This document shows, piece by piece, positions 1 through 9,181 of a DNA stretch of 64,000 bases; the first letter of the stretch is position 1; every line of letters begins with the position of its first letter. The notes beneath the pieces are model-generated. The model made no database searches, was not told where the DNA came from, and saw only the letters and a list, made by a program, of their open reading frames with translations. The position numbers and the translations under genes are program-made. The stretch is from contig NZ_JAAXMS010000005.1 of the NCBI RefSeq assembly GCF_012290005.1, forward strand, positions 62,001-126,000, in the 5' to 3' direction. The stretch comes from Crateriforma spongiae. Lineage in GTDB: Bacteria; Planctomycetota; Planctomycetia; Pirellulales; Pirellulaceae.

Positions 1-336
1 ATCGAACCGTCGTCGGCGTCCAACGCCGGGCTGGTGCCGCCGATCCGCAAGCACGGTGGTCAACCGGCGATCGAAAAGGAAGCCTTTTCGTTGAAGCCGG
101 GGCAACTGAGCGGAATTGTGGCCACCGGTGACAAGTACATCATCATGCGTTGCCAGGGTTTCACCAAACCGGTTGTCAGCGATTTCGAGGCGGTCCGCGA
201 AGAACTGGTTCGCGACCTGTCGGAAAAGAAATTGACCCAGGCGATGGCGTCGAAGTTTGACGAGCTGAAGGAAAACGCCAGCATCGAAAACTTCTTTGCG
301 GTCGCTAAAAAGGCCGCGGCGACCACCCGTCGCTGA
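1..336 (+). CDS. Peptidyl-prolyl cis-trans isomerase, parvulin/SurA type (C-terminal fragment)
   Basis: This is the 3' end of a gene that begins before the window; the frame is open from base 1 to the TGA at 334-336. The visible part, about 111 residues, ends a PpiC-type rotamase domain: a Gly-Gly near residue 18, then an E-K-E-A-F-S-L-K-P-G-Q-L-S stretch, which matches the usual 'AF.L.pGe.s.v' strand-helix pattern just before the end of parvulin domains. A charged helical tail rich in Lys and Glu follows. Parvulins catalyse proline isomerisation and, in exported forms, act as chaperones for secreted and outer-membrane proteins. The N-terminus is missing, so I cannot tell whether this one has a signal peptide. 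A strong intrinsic terminator follows about 80 bases downstream. Confidence 0.75.
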   Translation: MEPSSASNAGLVPPIRKHGGQPAIEKEAFSLKPGQLSGIVATGDKYIIMRCQGFTKPVVSDFEAVREELVRDLSEKKLTQAMASKFDELKENASIENFFAVAKKAAATTRR

Positions 337-415
337 TCGTCCGAAAGCTAGATCTTTCAGCGCTGTTGACGGCTGCCCCGAGCCAAACCGTCAGCAGCGG
401 AACCGAACGATCCCC

Positions 416-448
416 AGCCGACCCGATTGTGGGGTCGGCTTTTTTTTT
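416..448 (+). terminator. Rho-independent terminator after the peptidyl-prolyl isomerase gene
   Basis: A perfect 9-bp stem, AGCCGACCC (416-424) pairing with GGGTCGGCT (432-440), with a 7-base loop, is followed directly by an uninterrupted T-run at 440-448. This is the clearest intrinsic terminator in the window and isolates the isomerase transcript from the aminotransferase gene at 559. Confidence 0.93.
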
Positions 449-558
449 GGCCCGAAAATTGGCCACCGGGCGCGGCCGGACGCTTCCCTGAAACCGGATC
501 AGGTGTCTAAGTTGACATCGATTGCCCGTCGTGAATTTCTTGTTCCAGCGGCCCAGCC

Positions 559-1845
559 ATGTCCAATACGTTCAATCCAGACACACCCAATATCGACGCA
601 CCGGCGATCGAACCGCCGACTACCGATCCGCCGCCACACCCGTTCGAGGTCAGCTTTGCTTCGCGAGTGCATCGGTTGCCGCCCTACATGTTTGGGCGAA
701 TCAACAATTCGCTGTATCAAAAACGACGTGCCGGCGACGACGTCATCGATCTGGGCATGGGCAACCCCTCCGATCCGCCCGATCCGGTCGTGATCCAAAA
801 GCTGGCCGATGCCGCCGCCGATCCGGGCAACCACGGATACAGCAAGTCCAATGGGATTGCCAACCTGCGTCGCGAGGTGGCCGGAAAATACCATCGCAAG
901 TACGGCGTTCGGCTGGATCCGGAACACGAGGTGATCGCCTGCCTGGGTTCCAAGGAAGGGTTTTCGCACATGTGCCTGGCGCTGATGGGCCCCGGGGACA
1001 CCGCGATCATTCCGTCGCCCTATTTTCCGGTGCACATGTACGGCGTCATCTTGGCGTCGGGCAATGTCGTGGCGCTGGACGTCGCCGATAGCGAGAAATT
1101 TCTAAGCAACGTTGCTTACACCTGCGAAAACATGACGCCGGTGCCCAAGGTGCTGATCGTCAATTATCCGCACAATCCATCCAGCGCGGTCATTGAGCCG
1201 GAATTCTTCGTCGAAGTCGTCCGCTTGGCCAAAAAGTACGGCTTGATGGTCATCCACGATTTTGCCTACGCCGACGTCGCCTTTGATGGATACCAGCCAC
1301 CCAGCTTCCTGAGCGCACCGGGTGCGAAGGATGTTGGCGTCGAATTCACGACGATGAGCAAGGGCTACAACATGGCCGGTTGGCGAGTCGGCTTTTGCGC
1401 GGGCAACGCGGAAATGATCCGCGGTCTGGGCACGATCAAAGGTTACTACGATTACGGCATGTTCCAGGCGATCCAAATCGCGGCCATCGTTGCGCTGCGG
1501 GCCACCGAGGCGACGGTGGAAAATCAATCGCTGATCTATCAGGGCCGGCGCGATGCCTTGGTCAGCGGGCTGCGGCGTTTGGGATGGAACGTCACGCCAC
1601 CCAAGGCCGGCATGTTCGTCTGGGCGGAAGTCCCCGAACCCTGGAAGTCGTCGATGTCGACGATGGACTTTGCGATGAAGTTGTTGGAAGAAGGCAACGT
1701 CGCGGTCAGCCCCGGCAGCGGATTCGGCACGGCCGGCGAAGGCTATCTGAGGATGTCGTTGGTGGAAAACGAACAGCGTTTGCGTCAGGCCGTCCGCCAG
1801 ATCGGCAAATGCTTGTCTCAAAGCAAAACGCCCGCTTGCACCTGA
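559..1845 (+). CDS. PLP-dependent class I/II aminotransferase, AlaC-like
   Basis: This 428-residue fold-type I aminotransferase probably makes alanine or a related amino acid from its 2-oxo acid. The Schiff-base lysine is Lys268 in [12 protein letters not shown], which is close to the AlaC/LL-diaminopimelate aminotransferase group. The N-Y-P-H-N-P loop with Asn203 and the Asp234/Tyr237 pair (H-D-F-A-Y-A-D), which hold the cofactor ring and phenol oxygen, are all present, and the C-terminal Y-L-R-M-S-L carries the carboxylate-binding arginine. The first 25 residues are a Pro/Asp-rich extension that the family does not need, so translation could begin further in, but no better start is visible. 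The gene stands alone and converges on scpA. Substrate choice between alanine, glutamate and diaminopimelate cannot be settled from motifs. Confidence 0.85.
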   Translation: MSNTFNPDTPNIDAPAIEPPTTDPPPHPFEVSFASRVHRLPPYMFGRINNSLYQKRRAGDDVIDLGMGNPSDPPDPVVIQKLADAAADPGNHGYSKSNGIANLRREVAGKYHRKYGVRLDPEHEVIACLGSKEGFSHMCLALMGPGDTAIIPSPYFPVHMYGVILASGNVVALDVADSEKFLSNVAYTCENMTPVPKVLIVNYPHNPSSAVIEPEFFVEVVRLAKKYGLMVIHDFAYADVAFDGYQPPSFLSAPGAKDVGVEFTTMSKGYNMAGWRVGFCAGNAEMIRGLGTIKGYYDYGMFQAIQIAAIVALRATEATVENQSLIYQGRRDALVSGLRRLGWNVTPPKAGMFVWAEVPEPWKSSMSTMDFAMKLLEEGNVAVSPGSGFGTAGEGYLRMSLVENEQRLRQAVRQIGKCLSQSKTPACT

Positions 1846-1887
1846 GTTTCACTCTTTCGGGATGCCGGCGTCAGGTCGGCCGATGGC

Positions 1888-2784
1888 CTAGGTTGCTGAT
1901 TCTTCATCACTTTGCATGGGGCGGGTTTCTTCGCCGCCTTGTGTCGGTTCAGGGCCGGCTTGACCGCTGGTCGGCGTTGCGGCCGGACTGGACTTGGGCA
2001 AATTCGTGTTGTCCAAGCCTTCGGCGGAATAGTTGTCCACTTCGTGCACGGCCAAGTCGTCGCTGTAGTGGTCGGTGCGGACCACATAGACTTCGCCAAA
2101 GTCGTCCTGTTCGACCGCCGCGCCGTGGTGGCGGGTCAATTCCAGCGTGGCCAAGAACCATCCGATCAACGCCGATTTGTGTTCTCCGCCGGTGACCAAG
2201 TCGATCAGCGGGATTCGCGGATGGTCACGTAATTGGGTGTGAATTTGTTGCATGTACACGTGAATCGGCGTGTCGTCATAGATCACCTCCGTTGGCGGCG
2301 GGCCGGCCGATTCCCGCATGATGCGACCAAACGCGCTGACCAAATCCCAGATTTCCAGATCGACGATCGGCTGGTCGCCCGGGTCGACGCGACGGCTGGG
2401 CAGGTCGTCGGACATCCGCTCGAACCTTTCCTGCCACCGTTGGCTCATTTCATCCAGGACGGCGGCCGCGTCGCGGATTTCCTTGTACTGCAGCAACCGT
2501 TCGATCAGTTCGTCTTGCGGGTCCTCCAGGGTTTCGTCTTCGGTTTCCTCGACGATTTTTGGCAGCACCGCATGGCTTTTCATTTCCACCAAGGTCGACG
2601 CGAGGTCCAGAAAATCCCCGACGTCGCCCAGGTCCAGGGCTTTCAGGATGTCCAGATATTCCAGGTACTGTTGGACGATTTTCGCCAGCGAGATCTGTGT
2701 CAGGGCCACCTCCTGGCGGCGGACCAAGTACAGCAGCAGGTCGATCGGACCACGATAGGCGGGCAAGTCGATGCGAAAATTCAT
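1888..2784 (-). CDS. scpA: Segregation and condensation protein A
   Basis: ScpA is the kleisin subunit that bridges the SMC head domains in the SMC-ScpAB condensin and helps chromosome arms compact and segregate. The protein is 298 residues if started at the ATG at 2782-2784. The opening M-N-F-R-I-D-L-P-A-Y-R-G-P-I-D-L-L-L is the signature ScpA N-terminus ('F.GPLDLLL.L'), followed by the helical segment that binds the SMC neck. The frame stays open 39 codons further upstream, but that extension is Gly/Arg/Thr-rich and unlike the family, so I reject it. The C-terminal part resembles a winged helix and ends in a low-complexity, Ser/Gly/Glu-rich tail. No scpB or smc lies next to it. It is divergent from ilvN, with 255 bases between the two starts. 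Confidence 0.92.
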   Translation of the reverse strand: MNFRIDLPAYRGPIDLLLYLVRRQEVALTQISLAKIVQQYLEYLDILKALDLGDVGDFLDLASTLVEMKSHAVLPKIVEETEDETLEDPQDELIERLLQYKEIRDAAAVLDEMSQRWQERFERMSDDLPSRRVDPGDQPIVDLEIWDLVSAFGRIMRESAGPPPTEVIYDDTPIHVYMQQIHTQLRDHPRIPLIDLVTGGEHKSALIGWFLATLELTRHHGAAVEQDDFGEVYVVRTDHYSDDLAVHEVDNYSAEGLDNTNLPKSSPAATPTSGQAGPEPTQGGEETRPMQSDEESAT

Positions 2785-3039
2785 GTCGATGTCGTGTCCG
2801 TTCGGTTGCGGCCGGGCGGTTTCCCGCTCCGTTGTCGGCCCACCCTGTGATCGGCCCGGCGGATTCCCGCCCTTGTGACTCCTGCGACCCAAAATTATCA
2901 TGCCCGGCTTGGTTTTGGCACGTCCATTCCAGGCGAATCCGACTCTGGGCCGGGCAGCGACGTTTCGGCGGTCTTTGCGACGCCGGTCGACTCGACGCCT
3001 TCACACAATATCGCCTTCATTTCCAATCATCGCCCAACC

Positions 3040-3603
3040 ATGTCTAACCCTCCGCACCGTCACGTTTTATCGGCTCTGGTCCAGAACGTCCCCGGCGTGC
3101 TGGCTCACATCAGCGGCATGCTGGCCTCGCGTGGCTACAACATCGATTCGCTGGCCGTCGGCGAAACCGAAGACCGACGATTGTCACGCATGACATTTGT
3201 CGTGGTCGGCGACGATCGCGTGGTCGAACAGGTACGGAAACAGCTAGAAAAGATCGTCACGGTCGTCCGCGTCCAAGACATCAGCAGCCGCGATTTCGTC
3301 GAACGCGATCTGTTGCTGGTCAAAGTCAAAGCGCCCGCCGGCCCGAAACGCAGCGAAGTCCGCGAATTGGTGGACATCTTCCGCGGTGCGATCGTCGATG
3401 TCGGTCCGGAAGAAGTGATGATCGAAATCAGCGGTCGGGAAAACAAGGTCCAAGCGTTTATCGAACGCATGCGTCCCTACGGAATCGTCGAACTGGTCCG
3501 CACCGGTCGCGTCGCCATGGTCCGCGGTGCCAGCGGACCGGCCATCACCGAAGAACCGCCGACGTCCGACGTCGGTACGATTCGTCGCTTCACGACCGCC
3601 TGA
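3040..3603 (+). CDS. ilvN: Acetolactate synthase small (regulatory) subunit
   Basis: This is the regulatory subunit of acetohydroxyacid synthase, which performs the first committed step of valine, leucine and isoleucine synthesis and gives feedback control by valine. The 187 residues start at the ATG at 3040; the N-terminal ACT domain is obvious in residues 6-80 (V-L-S-A-L-V-Q-N-V-P-G-V-L then R-G-Y-N-I-D-S-L). The second half matches the AHAS small-subunit C-terminal domain, with the R-D-L-L-L-V-K-V-like strand and the F-R-G-A-I-V-D-V segment. An open extension to 2875 is rejected because family members begin right at the ACT domain. The next gene, ilvC, is the second enzyme of the same pathway, 174 bases downstream. 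The large subunit ilvB is not in this window. Confidence 0.93.
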   Translation: MSNPPHRHVLSALVQNVPGVLAHISGMLASRGYNIDSLAVGETEDRRLSRMTFVVVGDDRVVEQVRKQLEKIVTVVRVQDISSRDFVERDLLLVKVKAPAGPKRSEVRELVDIFRGAIVDVGPEEVMIEISGRENKVQAFIERMRPYGIVELVRTGRVAMVRGASGPAITEEPPTSDVGTIRRFTTA

Positions 3604-3777
3604 ATACCTCCGCAAATACAACGTTTGATTCGGCGGCCACGGTCGCCGATCTGCCTTCCGTGCGATCGCTATCTTTCTCGTTGCGGCACGTTCGATTGTG
3701 CCACACCGAATCGATCGTCCGGCCCATCGTCCAACTGAATGCCCGTTTTCCACTTCTCCCACGAACGATAGATCAAC

Positions 3778-4785
3778 ATGGCCGCAACGGTTTATTACGA
3801 CAACGATGCCGACCTGTCCCATTTGAAGGGCAAGAAGATTGCCATCTTGGGATACGGTTCCCAAGGTCACGCCCAAGCTCAAAACCTGCGTGACAGCGGC
3901 TGTGACGTTGTCATCGGTCAGCGTCCCGGTTCGGCCAACTATGACTTGGCCGTTTCGCATGGATTCAAGCCGATGTCGATCGCCGATGCGACCAAAGCGG
4001 CCGACGTGATCAACATCTTGTTGCCCGATGAAGTCCAAGGCGACATCTATCGCGATTCGATTCGCGATAATCTGACCGAAGGCAACATCCTGATGTGCAG
4101 CCACGGTTTCAACATTCACTTCGGCCAAATCGTGCCGCCCGCCGGCATCGATACCATGCTGGTCGCCCCCAAGGGCCCCGGGCACTTGGTCCGCAGCGAA
4201 TACGAAAAGGGTGGCGGTGTCCCCGCCCTGTTGGCCCTGGGTGATGGTGCCAGCGATGAAACCAAGCAAATCGGTTTGGCCTACGCCAAAGGCATCGGCG
4301 GCACCCGCGGTGGTGTGATCCAAACCACGTTCGCCGAAGAAACCGAGACCGACTTGTTCGGTGAACAGGTGGTGTTGTGTGGCGGCGTCAGCGAACTGGT
4401 CAAAGCCGGTTTTGATACGCTGGTCGAAGCCGGTTACCAGCCGGAAATGGCCTACTTCGAATGCATGCACGAGCTGAAACTGATCGTCGATCTGTTGTAC
4501 GAAGGCGGGCTCAGCTACATGCGTTACAGTATCAGCAACACTGCTGAATACGGTGACTACAGCACCGGACCTCGCATCATCACCGACGAAACCAAAGCGG
4601 AGATGAAGAAGGTCTTGCTGGAAATCCAAAACGGCACCTTCGCACGCAACTGGATCTTGGAGAACCGTGGCGGTGCTCCGTTCTTCAAGGCCACTCGTCG
4701 CCGTGAACGCCAGCACGGCGTTGAACAAGTCGGCAAGGGTTTGCGTCGAATGATGAACTGGATCGACGAAAAGGAAGTCGACTGA
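3778..4785 (+). CDS. ilvC: Ketol-acid reductoisomerase (NADP+)
   Basis: This enzyme rearranges and reduces acetolactate (or acetohydroxybutyrate) to the dihydroxy acid in branched-chain amino acid synthesis, using NADPH and two Mg2+. It has 335 residues, the size of class I enzymes. The Rossmann nucleotide loop G-Y-G-S-Q-G is at residues 25-30, and the following R-P-G-S pair fits NADPH preference. The knotted C-terminal domain shows the metal-ligand motif [13 protein letters not shown] and later the E-C-M-H-E-L segment. The ATG is preceded by a poor Shine-Dalgarno sequence, as is common here. It follows ilvN on the same strand and the two are probably co-regulated. Confidence 0.97.
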   Translation: MAATVYYDNDADLSHLKGKKIAILGYGSQGHAQAQNLRDSGCDVVIGQRPGSANYDLAVSHGFKPMSIADATKAADVINILLPDEVQGDIYRDSIRDNLTEGNILMCSHGFNIHFGQIVPPAGIDTMLVAPKGPGHLVRSEYEKGGGVPALLALGDGASDETKQIGLAYAKGIGGTRGGVIQTTFAEETETDLFGEQVVLCGGVSELVKAGFDTLVEAGYQPEMAYFECMHELKLIVDLLYEGGLSYMRYSISNTAEYGDYSTGPRIITDETKAEMKKVLLEIQNGTFARNWILENRGGAPFFKATRRRERQHGVEQVGKGLRRMMNWIDEKEVD

Positions 4786-4825
4786 CTTTCCGTCGTTCCG
4801 TCGCCTTTTCCCCAACGGGTGGACC

Positions 4826-6685
4826 GTGAACGAACCGATTCGAGATGAAAACACCGAAGACGACGCCATCATCGGCGTCGCCCTACGTCGGTCGGTCTTG
4901 ATCATCGGTCTGCTGGCGATCGCCGGCGGTTTGATGTGGTTGGTGTTTGCGGAATCCCCGGAACCGCCCAAGCCGCAAGTCTTTGAAACGGTCAACCCGG
5001 AACTGCGTCAACAGGCGTCCGACCTGCCCACGCTGACGATGACCGACGTCAGCGATTCCGCCGGCGTCGATTTTTTGCATCACACCGGCCGCGCCGGTGA
5101 AAAATTGTTGCCCGAAACGATGGGCAGCGGTGTGGCCGTGTTCGATTTTAATGGCGACGGCCACCAGGATCTTTTCTGGGTCAACGGTGACGATTGGCCC
5201 TGGTCCGAATCGCCCTCCGATCCGCCGCCGACGTGCCGTTTGTTTCAAGGCGACGGCGAAGGCAACTTCACCGATGTTTCGGACGACCAGGGCGCGGCGT
5301 TGAAGCTGTACGGGATGGGCGTGGCCACGGCCGATTTCGACAACGACGGTGACGCGGATCTGTTCGTCAGTGCGGTCGGAAAAAATCGTCTGCTACGCAA
5401 CGACGATGGTCGCTTTGTGGAAATTACCGATGCCGCCGGTGTCGCCGGCGCCGATGATGCGTGGAGCACCAGTTGCGGGTTCTTTGATTTCGACCGCGAC
5501 GGCTACTTGGACTTGTTTGTTTGCAACTACGTGGCGTGGGATCGCGATTCGGATCTGTCCCAGAACTTTACGCTTGATGGGATCAATCGGGCGTACGGTC
5601 CTCCGCGGGCGTTCAACGGCACGTTCAGCTATCTGTATCGCAACAACGGCGATGGGACCTTTGCCGACGTCTCACAGGCCGCGGGAATACAGATTCGCAA
5701 TCCCGATACGGATGTGCCGCTGGGTAAAGCGATGGGGCTGGCACCGGTCGATGTCAACGATGATGGTTGGATCGACATCATCGTCGCCAACGACACCGTG
5801 CGGAACTTTCTGTTCGAAAACCAGGGCGATGGCACGTTTGTCGAAGTCGGGCAATTATGTGGCATCGCCTATGACCGCAGCGGCAATGCACGCGGTGCGA
5901 TGGGTATTGATTGCAGCCGTTTCCGAAGCGACGGAACCTTGGCGGTGGGCATCGGTAACTTTGCCAATGAGGCCAGTGCGCTTTACATGACACGGCCTGG
6001 TCGAGATCAGTTTGTCGATGCGGCGATGTTCACCGGATTTGGCCCGCCCACCCGGCAAGGCTTGACGTTCGGCCTGTTCTTCTTTGATGCGGATCTTGAC
6101 GGTCGGCCCGATGTTCTGGGTGCCAACGGGCACCTGGAGGATGACATTGCCAAGACACAGTCGACCCAACGATACCATCAGCCGCCGCAGTTGTTTTGGA
6201 ACGCGGGCCCCGATGCGGGAACCGAACTGGTTCTGACATCAGCCGAACAAACGGGCGACGGATTTCAACAGCCGATCGTCGGACGCGGCGCCGCCTATGG
6301 TGATTTCGATGACGACGGCGATCCCGACGTGGTGATTTCCACCAGCGGTGGACCGGCGCGTGTTTTTCGAAACGACCAACAGACCGGTCATCACTTCTTG
6401 AAGGTGCGGCTGATCGGAAAGGAAAGCAACCGTGATGCGATCGGTGCGAACGTGACTCTGACGTCGGCCGATGCGGTCGTGTCCCAGACGGTGATGCCGA
6501 CCCGCAGTTACCTTAGCCAGTGCCAAAAGGAATTGATCTTTGGGCTCGGCGAAGTCGATGAAGTCGATTCCATTCGTGTTGCCTGGCCCAGTGGTAACGT
6601 GGAAGCGTTTGACGTCGATGCAGTGGATTCGACCGTTGTCTTTCGCGAAGGCGACGGGCAGGCGGTCGGCGATCCCGAAGACTGA
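4826..6685 (+). CDS. FG-GAP/VCBS repeat protein with C-terminal ASPIC/UnbV domain, membrane-anchored
   Basis: This 619-residue protein starts at a GTG 40 bases after ilvC. A short cytoplasmic segment and one hydrophobic helix (about residues 24-46, R-R-S-V-L-I-I-G-L-L onward) should anchor it, with the rest outside the cytoplasm. At least five FG-GAP/VCBS calcium-loop repeats are visible, with cores such as F-D-F-N-G-D-G, A-D-F-D-N-D-G-D-A-D, F-D-F-D-R-D-G-Y-L-D, V-D-V-N-D-D-G-W-I-D and G-D-F-D-D-D-G-D-P-D, which should build a beta-propeller. The last 90 residues match the ASPIC/UnbV module (R-D-A-I-G-A-N-V followed by R-S-Y-L-S-Q and the W-P-S-G-N-V-E motif). Such proteins are numerous in planctomycetes and their ligands are unknown. 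Co-transcription with ilvC is possible, but no functional link is evident. Confidence 0.85.
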   Translation: MNEPIRDENTEDDAIIGVALRRSVLIIGLLAIAGGLMWLVFAESPEPPKPQVFETVNPELRQQASDLPTLTMTDVSDSAGVDFLHHTGRAGEKLLPETMGSGVAVFDFNGDGHQDLFWVNGDDWPWSESPSDPPPTCRLFQGDGEGNFTDVSDDQGAALKLYGMGVATADFDNDGDADLFVSAVGKNRLLRNDDGRFVEITDAAGVAGADDAWSTSCGFFDFDRDGYLDLFVCNYVAWDRDSDLSQNFTLDGINRAYGPPRAFNGTFSYLYRNNGDGTFADVSQAAGIQIRNPDTDVPLGKAMGLAPVDVNDDGWIDIIVANDTVRNFLFENQGDGTFVEVGQLCGIAYDRSGNARGAMGIDCSRFRSDGTLAVGIGNFANEASALYMTRPGRDQFVDAAMFTGFGPPTRQGLTFGLFFFDADLDGRPDVLGANGHLEDDIAKTQSTQRYHQPPQLFWNAGPDAGTELVLTSAEQTGDGFQQPIVGRGAAYGDFDDDGDPDVVISTSGGPARVFRNDQQTGHHFLKVRLIGKESNRDAIGANVTLTSADAVVSQTVMPTRSYLSQCQKELIFGLGEVDEVDSIRVAWPSGNVEAFDVDAVDSTVVFREGDGQAVGDPED

Positions 6686-6691
6686 TGCAGT

Positions 6692-7093
6692 CTATAACGG
6701 GCCGCCGGAGCCCGCTTTGGTGATCAATTCCAGTAGATCGCCGATATCACGATGCGCCTCAATCGGGTGGCGCAGCGGTTGGTCGGTGATGACGTGGTAA
6801 TGGTTTTGGCGGCCGACTTTTTCACGCCGCAGAAACCCCTCTTCTTCCAATTCTTGGACGATCCGCTGGACCGCGCGTTCGGTGATCCCGACCCGAACGG
6901 CGACTTCGCGTAGCACCAAATCGGGTTGTCCGTGCAAAACGATCAGCACGTGCGCGTGATTCGTCAGGAACGTCCACCGGTGCGTCGTCGGTATCGGATC
7001 CACCGCGGGCACCGTTGGGGGGAGCGTCGCTGGGGAAGTGGTTCGCGATCGATTGGGGGTACTTTTGGCCACGTCGATTCCTGTTTCTGTCAC
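6692..7093 (-). CDS. Small winged-helix transcriptional regulator (MarR-like)
   Basis: This is a protein of about 133 residues whose central part is a clear helix-turn-helix followed by a wing: [10 protein letters not shown], then [23 protein letters not shown]-type sequence, then [11 protein letters not shown]. It resembles the family of short single-domain regulators that carry '[10 protein letters not shown]' at the start of the fold. No ligand-binding domain follows, so it may dimerise or respond through the short C-terminal helix. No ATG lies near the domain; GTG at 7093 is my choice, GTG at 7072 is possible, and the frame is open to 7261. It is divergent from dabB-dabA across a short promoter region with two TTCGCGAA palindromes, so it is a natural candidate regulator of those genes. 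That role is inference. Confidence 0.75.
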   Translation of the reverse strand: MTETGIDVAKSTPNRSRTTSPATLPPTVPAVDPIPTTHRWTFLTNHAHVLIVLHGQPDLVLREVAVRVGITERAVQRIVQELEEEGFLRREKVGRQNHYHVITDQPLRHPIEAHRDIGDLLELITKAGSGGPL

Positions 7094-7174
7094 CCAAGAA
7101 AAGCACCGATCGCGACGTCGCGGCCGTGTCGCGCAGTCGGCAAACCGCGATTGTACCAAAGAAGCGAAAAATAA

Positions 7175-7311
7175 TTCGCGAACAATCTGACGCCTTTTTC
7201 CCGCGAAATGCCGGAAATTTGAGCCAAATCGAGACCCGCGGGCAAGAAAAATGAAACTCAAAACGCGACTGCGAATTGACGAAAAGAATGTCGTGCTTTA
7301 GTCTTCGCGAA
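7175..7311. promoter_or_regulatory. Divergent control region with two TTCGCGAA palindromes
   Basis: The 277 bases between the winged-helix gene and dabB contain two copies of the perfect 8-bp palindrome TTCGCGAA, at 7175-7182 and 7304-7311, plus a one-sided CGCGAAAT near 7203. The second copy starts at the last base of the predicted -10 box of the dabB promoter, where a bound repressor would block initiation. The 129-base spacing would allow looping. The sites are seen directly; their use by the neighbouring regulator is inference. Confidence 0.45.
7276..7304 (+). promoter_or_regulatory. Sigma-70-type promoter for dabB-dabA
   Basis: TTGACG (7276-7281) is separated by exactly 17 bases from TAGTCT (7299-7304). 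The -35 matches consensus at five of six positions and the -10 is weaker. It would start a transcript about 60 bases upstream of the dabB GTG. Confidence 0.55.
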
Positions 7312-7370
7312 AACTGAAGCGTGAGAAAGGTTGCGTTTTTACTGATTTCTGTGTTTCCGGAGAGTGTCCC

Positions 7371-9110
7371 GTGGTCGAACCCATTTGGTTGCCTGTCGTG
7401 GCGACGTCGGTGTTGCCCCTGTTTTTGGTGGCTCTTGCTTTGTTGCCCGACCGTCGGGCCAATCACTGGGCGACCGGAGTTTCGCGTCTGGTCACCAACG
7501 CGTTGGCCGTGCAGTGGCTGGTCAGCGTGCTGGCGTTCGCGTGGGTCGGTTGGAATCGCTGGCTGGATCCACAAACCGGCGTCTCACAGTGGTCCACCGG
7601 CGATGCGTTTCGCTTTCTGCCCTTCACGTCGCTTCTGCGTTTGGACGGTTTGGCGGCGATCATGCTGGTGTTGATCTCCACTCTGGCAGTGGTGATTGCA
7701 CGATACAGCCTTCGTTATCTGGACGGTGAGGCCGCCCAGGGGCGTTTCTTTCGCTGGATCGCAGTGGCGACCGGATCGGTCAGCTTGTTGGTGCTGTCCA
7801 GCAACCTGGCGTTGTTCATCCTGTTTTGGGTGGCCACCAGCCTGTCGCTTCACCAGTTGTTGGTTCACTATCGTCACCGGCCCGCGGCCGGAATTGCCGC
7901 CTGGAAGAAGTTCTTCATCAGTCGGTTGGGTGATCTCTGTTTGATCATCGCCGCAGTCCTGTTGTGGCAGAATTTCGGCACCCTGGATTTCCAAGCGATG
8001 TTCGCGTCGACCGCGGATGCAATCGGTTCGGCGGGCGTTGAAACTCCGGTGCAAGTCGCCGTTTGGCTATTGATCGCCGGTGCCGCGACCAAGTCGGCCC
8101 AAGTACCGTTCCACACTTGGTTACCACAAACCATGGAAACGCCGACGCCGGTTTCGGCCCTGATGCACGGCGGGATCGTCAACGCGGGCGGTTATCTGAT
8201 CATTCGAACCAGCCCCATTGTTTCGCAGGTGCCTGCGGCTTTGGCGACCCTGGCAATGGTGGGGTTGGTGACCGCGGTCTTCGCCGCCCTGGTGATGATG
8301 ACGCAAACCAATATCAAGCGAAAGTTGGCGTATTCGACGATCGCACAGATGGGATTCATGATGTTGCAATGCGGCTTGGGCGCCTTCGGTGTCGCTCTGC
8401 TGCACTTGATCGCCCATTCGGTTTTCAAGGCCAACGCATTTTTGGCCAGCGGTGAATTGCCTCGATTCGATTTGGTTGACGACAAGACCGGGAAATCCAC
8501 CGGCGCATCCCATGCAGCGGATCAGGCCGGTGATTCATCGGTCTCGCCCGTGTTTGCCAGGCCTTTGGTTTCCTTTGCCATCATTGCGTCACAGGTCGCT
8601 TTGATTCTGACGTTGCTAAGCGTTTTCGGTTTCGATCCGTTGCACAAACCCGGTGGGATCGTTCTCGCCTGCGTCATGTCTATATCACTGTTTGCATTGT
8701 CGATGCCCCGGTTGTCGATGTCTCAAAGCACGTCGTCAGGATTCGGACCGACGGAAACACAGGCGGGCGTGATGCGTTGGGGCCAACGTCTTGTCGGTCG
8801 CTCACACGCGGGACTGCCCAGTCACCGAGCGATCGCCGCTCGGGTGGTGCTGATGGTGGCGGCCTACGTCGCCGCTTTAACGTTTGTCGTGTTCATCGCG
8901 TCAACCGATTTATCGCACGCCGCCATGGCTCCGGTGCAATGGTCTGTCGGTGTGGTGGCCATCCTTGCCTTTGTCGGCTTGGCTTGGATCCAGCGACAGG
9001 TCATGTGGGGAGACGGTCAGCGCTGGTTGGCTCTTTACGTTCACGTTCGAAATGGCTTTTACGTCGATGCTTGGTTGCGTCGTCGGATCCGACTGCTTCC
9101 GCACGAATGA
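7371..9110 (+). CDS. dabB: DabB: proton-conducting NuoL-like membrane subunit of a DAB inorganic-carbon transporter
   Basis: This is an integral membrane protein of 579 residues, many helices, related to NuoL/MrpA-type proton channels. The hallmark segment K-S-A-Q-V-P-F-H-T-W-L-P is followed by the P-T-P-V-S-A-L-M-H-G-G loop and later by the K-R-K-L-A-Y-S-T motif, which supply the buried lysine and histidine of the proton path. It starts at GTG 7371. In known DAB systems this subunit couples the proton gradient to the cytoplasmic DabA subunit, giving net bicarbonate accumulation. The 12 to 14 helices and the immediately downstream DUF2309 gene (71 bases away) support that assignment over a Complex I role, as no other nuo gene is present. 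A Ser/Gly-rich loop near residues 370-390 is hydrophilic and unusual in length. Annotators often call this NADH dehydrogenase subunit 5. Confidence 0.85.
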   Translation: MVEPIWLPVVATSVLPLFLVALALLPDRRANHWATGVSRLVTNALAVQWLVSVLAFAWVGWNRWLDPQTGVSQWSTGDAFRFLPFTSLLRLDGLAAIMLVLISTLAVVIARYSLRYLDGEAAQGRFFRWIAVATGSVSLLVLSSNLALFILFWVATSLSLHQLLVHYRHRPAAGIAAWKKFFISRLGDLCLIIAAVLLWQNFGTLDFQAMFASTADAIGSAGVETPVQVAVWLLIAGAATKSAQVPFHTWLPQTMETPTPVSALMHGGIVNAGGYLIIRTSPIVSQVPAALATLAMVGLVTAVFAALVMMTQTNIKRKLAYSTIAQMGFMMLQCGLGAFGVALLHLIAHSVFKANAFLASGELPRFDLVDDKTGKSTGASHAADQAGDSSVSPVFARPLVSFAIIASQVALILTLLSVFGFDPLHKPGGIVLACVMSISLFALSMPRLSMSQSTSSGFGPTETQAGVMRWGQRLVGRSHAGLPSHRAIAARVVLMVAAYVAALTFVVFIASTDLSHAAMAPVQWSVGVVAILAFVGLAWIQRQVMWGDGQRWLALYVHVRNGFYVDAWLRRRIRLLPHE

Positions 9111-9181
9111 TCGATTCGCCCGTCGTAAACCCTTGAAATCACACACAACACACACTGGTGTTCGTCCCAGGAGACTTATTG

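Noticed and set aside
3244-4995. Open frame of 583 codons on the - strand opposite ilvN and ilvC
   Set aside because: It lies entirely antisense to well-conserved genes and has no recognisable domain; it is a by-product of GC-rich codon use.
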